Origin: Patescibacteria group bacterium
GTDB taxonomy: Bacteria; Patescibacteriota; Microgenomatia; UBA1406; GWC2-37-13
NCBI GenBank assembly: GCA_026415975.1
Contig: JAOAFZ010000003.1
Coordinates: 62,001-126,000, forward strand
Length of the DNA stretch: 64,000 nucleotides
Reading direction: 5' to 3'
Each line of letters begins with the position of its first letter. Position 1 is the first letter of the stretch. A program made the position numbers and the translations under genes. Under the pieces are notes generated by a model. That model did no database searches, had not been told where the DNA came from, and worked only from the letters and a program-made list of their open reading frames with translations. Shown in pieces: positions 58,301 to 64,000 of the stretch.

Positions 58301-58330
58301 AGTATACCTCCTGATTCCTAGTGGTACAAT
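58301..58330. promoter_or_regulatory. Interlocked divergent leaderless promoters (PfkB kinase / holA-like)
   Basis: Minus strand: TTGTAC (58324-58329), 17-base spacer, TATACT (58301-58306), 6 bases to kinase ATG 58294. Plus strand: TACAAT (58325-58330), 5 bases to ATG 58336. The kinase -35 is the reverse complement of the holA-like -10, so both promoters share the same bases and cannot be bound at once. Confidence 0.65.
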
Positions 58331-58335
58331 AGGGC

Positions 58336-59019
58336 ATGTTCAGGCTCGTTTGCGGAGAGGACACTGGCGCTGCTCGTTCTCATATTCACGATCTGAAAGC
58401 TGAATACCGGAGAAAACATGCACAAGTAGTCGAGGTTCCTCCGGCAGAACTCGAAGACCTCCTGAATGCAGAGCAGGACACAACGCTGTTTGGTGAACCA
58501 ATTGTTTATATTACCCAGGGGCTACTGGGCTACTGGGGCAAGCGCAAGAAAAAAGCTGCTGAACAGATCGTCCTTCTCCAGAAAAACGAGGAGGTTACGG
58601 TGATCGACTGGGAACCGGACAAATCCCTCTACGACCTAAAACTGAAATCAGCTCCGTTTGCAAAAGAGTTCAAACCGGCCGCATCATTATTCGATATTCA
58701 GGATCTCTGTTATCCCGGTAACCGAGAGCGCTTTATCAGAGCGCTGAGAGTGCTGGAGGCTATCCATGATCCGTTTCTTATCTTTTCATTGCTTCACAAG
58801 CGGATCCGTTTGCTGATGCTTCTGAAAACAGGCCAGCCAACTGGTACTATTTCCCCGTATGTAAAAACGAAAGCAACTTCGCAGGCAAGCCGCTGGGAGT
58901 TATCGAAACTGGCTGCGTTCTATACGGGCCTAGCCAGAATAGATCAGTCCGTCAAATCAAGTGGTACTCCACTATCGCTGCCGCGTTCGCTCGAGGTACT
59001 GGCATGTTATTACCTGTGA
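58336..59019 (+). CDS. DNA polymerase III delta subunit-like protein (HolA)
   Basis: The 227-residue protein begins with FRLVCGEDTGAARSHIHDLK, like the AAA+ N-terminal domain of delta, continues with TTLFGEPIVYITQGLLG (about 50-66), and has a helical part with FLIFSLLHKRIRLLMLLK (about 148-165) and a C-terminal collar-like helix region ending in SLEVLACYYL. It is shorter than typical HolA (about 340), and no Walker A is expected in delta. It would open the sliding clamp with the other clamp-loader subunits. Function is assigned from order of features, not a strong motif. Confidence 0.65.
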   Translation: MFRLVCGEDTGAARSHIHDLKAEYRRKHAQVVEVPPAELEDLLNAEQDTTLFGEPIVYITQGLLGYWGKRKKKAAEQIVLLQKNEEVTVIDWEPDKSLYDLKLKSAPFAKEFKPAASLFDIQDLCYPGNRERFIRALRVLEAIHDPFLIFSLLHKRIRLLMLLKTGQPTGTISPYVKTKATSQASRWELSKLAAFYTGLARIDQSVKSSGTPLSLPRSLEVLACYYL

Positions 59020-59025
59020 TACAAT
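59020..59025 (+). promoter_or_regulatory. -10 box TACAAT, leaderless start of the nucleotidyltransferase
   Basis: TACAAT lies 7 bases before ATG 59033, in the 3' end of the holA-like gene; this supports that start over the upstream frame extension. Confidence 0.55.
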
Positions 59026-59032
59026 ATCGCTT

Positions 59033-60271
59033 ATGCAGAAGCTACCCGTAATTCTTCTCGCGGCCGGAAAGGGAACCCGCCTTGCGCCGCTGACCGATAC
59101 TATCCCGAAACCGCTTCTTCGTATTGCCGGTGTGCCAATAATCGGGCATACCCTCCGCCAGATTCAACCCTACGCCAGCGAGGCGATTATCGTAATCGGA
59201 CATAAGAAAGAAGCATTTGAACAGACAATCGGAACGCAATTCGAAGGACTCCCCCTCCGGTATGTTGAACAGACCAGGCAACAGGGAACCGGACATGCGG
59301 CGGTACAGGTACGGGGAATATTGGACTCGGATTATTGCTATCTGCTGTATGGAGATGATTACTATGGAAGTGATCTTCTGAAGGAACTTGCAGGGACAGA
59401 AGGAAATAGCATCATCGGGGTGCGGAAAACGGACTGGCAGCGTTATGGTGTGCTAGTTCCGGGCGAAGACGGTATGCTTGCCGATCTTGTGGAAAAACCG
59501 GAGGAGTTTATTAGCGACCTGGTAAATACAGGAGCTTACAAACTAAATACCGCTTTTCTGGAAGAATTTGAGCGCGTGCAGGAATCGCCACGCGGCGAGT
59601 TAGAGCTGACCGATATGGTGCGTGCCTATGCCAAACACTCGCCGGTGCGAGTGGTGAAATCTCGGGGAACGTGGATACCGGTGGGGTACCCGTGGGATCT
59701 TCTGACCCTTGCTGAGTATCTTCTATCGCGAATGGATAGCGATATCAAGGGTGTAATTGAGGTGGGCGCAGTGGTGAAAGGCAAACTGCGTCTGGGCGCA
59801 GGATCAGTCATAAAGGCCGGTGCCTATCTGGACGGGAATATTGCTATCGGCGAAAATTGTACTATCGGCCCGAACTGCTACATCCGGAACTTTGCATCAA
59901 TCGGAGATGGTTGTATCGTTGGTGCGTCCACGGAGATAAAGGGTTCAATACTCGGGAACGGAACGAAAGCACCTCATCTGGCATATATCCCCGATAGTGT
60001 GCTGGGCAACAATGTGAACTATGCAGCAGGTTGTGTTACCGCAAACCTTAAGCATGACGATTCAAACGTACGTGCCATGATAAAAGGGGAACTTATTGAC
60101 ACTGGACGCAGAAAATTTGGAACGGTTATCGGTGATAACGCACGACTGGGAATCAATACGTCTATCTATCCCGGAAGAATGATCGGATATGCTGGGAGAA
60201 CATTACCCGGTTCAGTAGTAACAGAAAATGTGCAGGGTGAAACAGCAACAGTTCACGACGAATTACAGTAA
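59033..60271 (+). CDS. Bifunctional sugar-1-phosphate nucleotidyltransferase / acyltransferase-like (GlmU-type)
   Basis: The 412-residue protein has the nucleotidyltransferase motif VILLAAGKGTRLAPLTDTIP (about 6-25) with the PKPL lysine, GDDYYG metal site (about 105-110) and VEKPEEF. Residues about 245-400 form a left-handed beta-helix with hexapeptide repeats (for example IGENCTIGPNCYIRNFASIG). This matches GlmU or archaeal-type bifunctional enzymes that make UDP- or dTDP-sugars; the acetyltransferase half may or may not be active. Next to a phosphohexomutase, it likely serves nucleotide-sugar synthesis. Confidence 0.88.
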   Translation: MQKLPVILLAAGKGTRLAPLTDTIPKPLLRIAGVPIIGHTLRQIQPYASEAIIVIGHKKEAFEQTIGTQFEGLPLRYVEQTRQQGTGHAAVQVRGILDSDYCYLLYGDDYYGSDLLKELAGTEGNSIIGVRKTDWQRYGVLVPGEDGMLADLVEKPEEFISDLVNTGAYKLNTAFLEEFERVQESPRGELELTDMVRAYAKHSPVRVVKSRGTWIPVGYPWDLLTLAEYLLSRMDSDIKGVIEVGAVVKGKLRLGAGSVIKAGAYLDGNIAIGENCTIGPNCYIRNFASIGDGCIVGASTEIKGSILGNGTKAPHLAYIPDSVLGNNVNYAAGCVTANLKHDDSNVRAMIKGELIDTGRRKFGTVIGDNARLGINTSIYPGRMIGYAGRTLPGSVVTENVQGETATVHDELQ

Positions 60272-60321
60272 CCCCGCGACAGGTTTTTAGCAACATTATT
60301 TATTTATTATTATTTATAACC

Positions 60322-61686
60322 ATGCCTAACTTTGATCTTTCTTCATTTCATGATTATGATGTGCGCGGTATTTATCCTACCGCAATAGACGAAGATTTTT
60401 TCTATCATCTGGGTAAGTCTTTTGCATTATATTTCAAAAATGGCCCAATAGGTGTCGGGCACGATACCCGGGTTCATTCTCCCGCTCTTGCCAAAGCATT
60501 TATCGAGGGTATGACCGACTACGGCGTTGATGTGGTTGATCTTGGAAACATCTCGACCGAGATGCACAACTACTCACTGGGAAAACACCCTTTTTTCGCG
60601 AATGTGATGATCACAGCCAGTCACAATCCGCCTGAGTATAACGGCGTTAAGAGCGCTTTGCATGGAGTGATTCCACTTCATGGTGGATTCGGTCTTCCCG
60701 AAGTAAAGGCATTCATGAATCAGGATATTCCAAAAGCACAAAAAAAAGGCACAATAACCCGTATGGATATTTTTGATGAATGGATTGCTCATGTTCAATC
60801 GGTGGTGGATATGAACCGGATGAGTAAATCTATGAAGGTTGTCGTAGATGCCGGAAACGGAATGGGCGGCCCGGCATGGGAACGAATGCGTTCACTGGTA
60901 CCCTTCGAGATTGTACCTTTGTATCTTGAGCCCGACGGCACCTTCCCCAATCATGTAGCTGACCCATCAAAAGATGTGAATTTACGGGACTTAATCGCAA
61001 AGGTAAAGGAAACCGGTGCCGACCTGGGAATCGCACTGGACGGAGATGCTGACCGGGCAGTCTTTGTGGATGATCAGGGAGTCAAGCTCTCCGGAACTGT
61101 TGCAACAGCGCTCTTTGCCGAGCATTTTCTTGCTGTTGAAAAAGGTACCATTCTCTATGATGCAACCGTAGGGCAGATCGTAAAGGACGTGGTAGAACAG
61201 GTCGGAGGCACACCGGTGCGTACACGGGTAGGTCACTCGTTTATTAAAACGCTAATGCGTGAAAAACATGCGATTTTTGCCGGTGAAGAATCGGGCCACT
61301 ACTACTTTGCCAAAAATTATAACGCTGAATCCTCACTCATGGCCGGTTTACTGATGGTGGAAATTCTGACTGAAAAAGGAAAGAAACTCTCCGAACTCCG
61401 CAAAGAGTACGACCGGTATGCTCGCTCCGGAGAGACAAACTTTCAAGTACCCGATAGCGCAGCAATGATCGCCAAGCTGCGTGAATCATTTGAAGGAAAA
61501 GCCAGATCAATTGATGAAATTGACGGTATAACATTCTGGTTTGAGGATTTCTGGTTTATTGTCAGGCCTTCCAAGACCGAGCCGCTGTTACGTCTTTTTA
61601 TGGAGGCAAACTCCCCTGAACTGCTGGAAACACATATGAGGGAAGTAGTCTCCGTATTGAAAGCCAACGGTGCAACTCAGAAGTAA
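60322..61686 (+). CDS. Phosphoglucomutase/phosphomannomutase
   Basis: The 454-residue alpha-D-phosphohexomutase has the active-site phosphoserine in VMITASHNPPEYNGVK (about 94-109), the Mg-binding loop ALDGDADRAVFVD (about 235-247), the sugar-binding GEESGHYYF (about 315-323), and the phosphate-binding C-terminal RPSKTEPLLRLFME (about 414-427). It interconverts hexose-6- and hexose-1-phosphate, feeding the nucleotidyltransferase upstream. Mannose versus glucose preference is not decided. Confidence 0.95.
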   Translation: MPNFDLSSFHDYDVRGIYPTAIDEDFFYHLGKSFALYFKNGPIGVGHDTRVHSPALAKAFIEGMTDYGVDVVDLGNISTEMHNYSLGKHPFFANVMITASHNPPEYNGVKSALHGVIPLHGGFGLPEVKAFMNQDIPKAQKKGTITRMDIFDEWIAHVQSVVDMNRMSKSMKVVVDAGNGMGGPAWERMRSLVPFEIVPLYLEPDGTFPNHVADPSKDVNLRDLIAKVKETGADLGIALDGDADRAVFVDDQGVKLSGTVATALFAEHFLAVEKGTILYDATVGQIVKDVVEQVGGTPVRTRVGHSFIKTLMREKHAIFAGEESGHYYFAKNYNAESSLMAGLLMVEILTEKGKKLSELRKEYDRYARSGETNFQVPDSAAMIAKLRESFEGKARSIDEIDGITFWFEDFWFIVRPSKTEPLLRLFMEANSPELLETHMREVVSVLKANGATQK

Positions 61687-63292
61687 GCCATCTGCCGCCA
61701 CTATCAGCCTGTCTCCGGTCACCGGTGCACTTCTTGCGTCATTGAGTAGTAACCGGTTGCGTGAATCCCCGGATGAGTACACGAAACTAAATGTATCCCG
61801 CGCTGTGTCTTTCCTGGCGCTCATGTACGAAAAACTTCGTAACTCTGTCGAGTATCGTGAATCCCATTTACTCCGACGGGCCGCGATAGAACGGATTCTC
61901 AGACGGAGACTCGCACTGAATCCGGGCGCCCGCAACAAAGCTGAGCAAATAGTACGAGAGCTTTTGTGGGCCCGTTACTTCCCAAAAAACTCACTTGGCA
62001 CTGACGATGTAGATTCAGTACAGCACCTGCTTGATCGGTATACCCGGATCCGCGACTACGTCTGCAAAGGGAAAAAGGAGGAAACACGGAATGCTCTGTC
62101 ATCATTTCTTATCGAGATGCTCTCCTGCGAGATCGAGGAAACACTCGCGCCGGTGGATGCAGGCCGGGAACGGCTTTACACGTATTATTTATTCCAGACC
62201 TTGCGAGACAGGGTGGCACTGGAGGGAGTAGACACTGAACTGAAAGATGTATGCCTCTTCATTGCACTGGAAAAAGCCTACCGGAAAAGTGATCGTGCAT
62301 ATCTTCGTTATCATCTCTACGAATTGCTCGCCGAACCGGTTTCTCAGCATACGGATGCTCTGCTTGAAAAACTTCTGCCTTCTATGGAATCTACCTTCCG
62401 GCGTATAGACGGCTATATCAGGGAGCCTATTGTGGACAAACTGGTACGGTATGGCAAACGTCAACTTCCGCCGTATCTCATTCTCTTCGATATACTCAAT
62501 GACAACCTGACCGGTGCAGAAGAGATTCTTTCGGAGACAACAACACTATGGAAAGAGGTTGAAAAGCGATGTATAGAACGCTACGCAGAGCTGAAGAAAC
62601 AAGTCCGGACAATGACAATACGTTCAATTATCTACATCCTTGTACTAAAGCTGATATTTGCAGTTCTGGTAGAGTACCCGATATCACTGGTAATTGGAGA
62701 TGATGGTACGATCATTCCCATAATCCTGAACATATTAATTGCCCCAATATTGCTTGTTTTAATCGTTGCAACTTTCCGAATGCCTGATTCCGATAATACC
62801 AGGCGCATGTATGACCGGATTATTCAGATAATTCAGCGGGATCCGCATAATGAAAAGCGCATAGCCCTGGTTCACCGGCATTACCCTGGTAAAAATCGAG
62901 TGCTTTATAACATTTTTACTGTACTCTACATCGTTGCATTCGGGCTCATTCTGTACGGGATTCATCTGTTACTCTCGTTTCTGGAATTTTCGTACATAAG
63001 TCAGGCGGTTTTCGTTTTATTTCTTTCTGTGGCGGTATTTTTCTCCCACAGGATTAAGCTTCAGATAAATGAGTTGATGGTCGTGGAACGTGAAGGTATC
63101 ATGCGTCCGCTCTTTGACTTTTTTGTAATACCCCTGGTACGAGTCGGAAAATTCTTTGACGAAACAATGAGCCGGTTTAACTTTTTGGCTATTATATTTG
63201 ACTTTATCATTGAAGCACCCTTTAAGCTTATTATCGACATAATCGAGGAGTGGATATCGTTTATCCGGAAAAAACGTGAGGATATAGTTTGA
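61670..63292 (+). CDS. Uncharacterised multi-pass membrane protein
   Basis: I do not recognise this 540-residue protein. A GTG at 61670 inside the end of the preceding gene is the likely start. The first 310 residues are soluble and helical, rich in Arg, Leu and Glu (for example LLRRAAIERILRRRLALNPG). Hydrophobic segments lie at about 318-340, 345-370, 412-436 and 438-455, then an amphipathic C-terminal part (FDFFVIPLVRVGKFFDE) and a basic end. It could be a large membrane-bound regulator or transporter-like protein. Coupled to the mutase by 17-base overlap. Confidence 0.7.
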   Translation: MQLRSKPSAATISLSPVTGALLASLSSNRLRESPDEYTKLNVSRAVSFLALMYEKLRNSVEYRESHLLRRAAIERILRRRLALNPGARNKAEQIVRELLWARYFPKNSLGTDDVDSVQHLLDRYTRIRDYVCKGKKEETRNALSSFLIEMLSCEIEETLAPVDAGRERLYTYYLFQTLRDRVALEGVDTELKDVCLFIALEKAYRKSDRAYLRYHLYELLAEPVSQHTDALLEKLLPSMESTFRRIDGYIREPIVDKLVRYGKRQLPPYLILFDILNDNLTGAEEILSETTTLWKEVEKRCIERYAELKKQVRTMTIRSIIYILVLKLIFAVLVEYPISLVIGDDGTIIPIILNILIAPILLVLIVATFRMPDSDNTRRMYDRIIQIIQRDPHNEKRIALVHRHYPGKNRVLYNIFTVLYIVAFGLILYGIHLLLSFLEFSYISQAVFVLFLSVAVFFSHRIKLQINELMVVEREGIMRPLFDFFVIPLVRVGKFFDETMSRFNFLAIIFDFIIEAPFKLIIDIIEEWISFIRKKREDIV

Positions 63293-63445
63293 CTGCTATA
63301 AGAAGTTAGACGATAATTATTTTTGCAGTATGTATCTTTCAGAATCTTTAAGAAATTGTATGTAATTATTTGCGTGGTTTTATTGTAGAAAGATATCCTC
63401 GCATATGGTAGAATACCCCATCATTGTATTCAGCGGACATATACT

Positions 63446-63826
63446 ATGATGCAGATTTTACACCGTTTCCGTTCTACGATAACAAACACCTGGTTTTTTC
63501 AAGCCCCGAAACCGTATATGCGGTATTTGCTGGTTTTTGTACAGGGTGATTCACTGGTAATTATCCCGTTTTTCTTTCTCGTACTCCTTTTTGGATTTTT
63601 TTCCATTGATTTCATGCTTGTTTTGGTCGGGCTTTTTGTAACCGTCCGCAGTTTTGGTGAGATGCTCTTCTGGATGCTCCAGCAATTTGGACCCCATAGT
63701 TACCGCCCATATGATTTCGGCCTATCAAAACTGGATAACAACGCAATTTATATTCTATATCAGCTCCTGGGCCTCTCGGGAACAGTACTAGGCGCCGCGC
63801 TGGTGATTCTGGTTCTCTATTTCTAA
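63446..63826 (+). CDS. Small multi-pass membrane protein
   Basis: This 126-residue protein has three hydrophobic helices (about 35-52, 53-75 and 105-125) with aromatic-rich loops (FWMLQQFGPHSYRPYDFG). The length and topology suggest a small integral membrane protein; no family is recognised. A TATACT abuts the ATG directly and an ATGATG start is ambiguous by one codon. The 153-base gap upstream (63293-63445) shows no other gene. Confidence 0.6.
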   Translation: MMQILHRFRSTITNTWFFQAPKPYMRYLLVFVQGDSLVIIPFFFLVLLFGFFSIDFMLVLVGLFVTVRSFGEMLFWMLQQFGPHSYRPYDFGLSKLDNNAIYILYQLLGLSGTVLGAALVILVLYF

Positions 63827-63867
63827 CGTATCTTTACTGCAAACGGCGAAGCAACGGCTACTACAAG

Positions 63868-63873
63868 TATAAT
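63868..63873 (+). promoter_or_regulatory. -10 box TATAAT, leaderless start of the terminal gene
   Basis: Perfect TATAAT, 7 bases before ATG 63881. Confidence 0.6.
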
Positions 63874-63880
63874 ACGGTAT

Positions 63881-64000
63881 ATGAAGCGAAAACCACCTGT
63901 TGTATTTACGCCGGAAGGACTTGCCAAAAAGCTCCAGGAACAGGTCCTGCTGGAGAAACAGCGCGAGGAAGCAGTACGGGAGTTGAACGAAGCGCGTGAG
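63881..64000 (+). CDS. GreA-like transcription elongation factor, N-terminal part (3' truncated by window)
   Basis: Forty codons are visible. FTPEGLAKKLQEQVLLEKQR followed by EEAVRELNEARE matches the start of the GreA coiled-coil domain (TPEG..KL..EL..L...R..v...I.eARe). Gre factors enter the secondary channel of RNA polymerase and stimulate cleavage of backtracked transcripts. The acidic tip and C-terminal domain lie outside the window, so the call is tentative. Confidence 0.55.
   Translation, partial: MKRKPPVVFTPEGLAKKLQEQVLLEKQREEAVRELNEARE

Overview
The window looks like a bacterial chromosome segment of about 47% GC from the Candidate Phyla Radiation (Patescibacteria), possibly near Microgenomates. 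That placement is inference from gene content, not from a 16S gene, since none is present. Supporting signs are small, tightly packed genes, minimal versions of conserved proteins (a 93-residue ATP synthase delta subunit, a UvrC without a helix-hairpin-helix tail, a short HolA), tRNA genes without encoded CCA, many short single-pass membrane proteins, and a -10 box placed 5 to 8 bases before the ATG of a large share of genes, which predicts leaderless mRNAs.

Layout. 1-3465: end of an envelope polysaccharide cluster (three glycosyltransferases and an O-antigen ligase/polymerase-like protein). 3437-6155: anchored Ig-like and LysM proteins, two tRNAs, LemA and a small membrane protein. 6160-10268: an operon led by a translational T-box with an ultrashort Stem I, followed by a divergent SHMT-like enzyme and an asparagine-synthetase-like protein fused to a CofE/F420-ligase-like domain. 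10357-13343: gatCAB for tRNA amidation. 13392-16625: dnaE. 16657-23066: complete F1Fo ATP synthase operon (atpI-like, B, E, F, H, A, G, D, C). 23185-28685: topA, pyrG, rplS, a YraN-type nuclease-like gene and a membrane channel-like gene. 28865-31412: tRNA-Glu and a frame-disrupted RelA/SpoT-type HD gene. 31413-34654: methyltransferase, phospholipase D-like protein, Maf and RsmI. 34831-42409: uvrB, a CAP-domain protein, uvrA and uvrC. 42427-46550: secG, a peptide-binding protein, tRNA-Leu, a methyltransferase-like protein, an unknown anchored protein and a Nudix hydrolase. 46556-46821: three tRNAs. 46912-52247 (minus strand): ppsA, a catalytically degenerate enolase homologue, ruvA and ruvB. 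52405-53298: HD-GYP protein. 53347-56772: tRNA-Ala and 23S rRNA with two promoters and a terminator, but no 16S or 5S. 56869-63826: ruvC, a PfkB kinase, holA-like, sugar-nucleotide synthesis genes and membrane proteins. The window ends inside a GreA-like gene.

The strongest unusual item is the 6160-10268 operon. Its leader has a K-turn, a GGC specifier in a terminal loop, a UGGA T-box complementary to a U73 tRNA such as tRNA-Gly, and a hairpin that would hide the Shine-Dalgarno sequence of the first gene. Uncharged tRNA-Gly is therefore predicted to switch on translation of the SHMT-like enzyme and perhaps the coupled amidotransferase/amide-ligase fusion. Other notable items are the enolase homologue lacking most catalytic residues, the lone 23S operon, interlocked divergent leaderless promoters, and the HD gene split at two A-runs.
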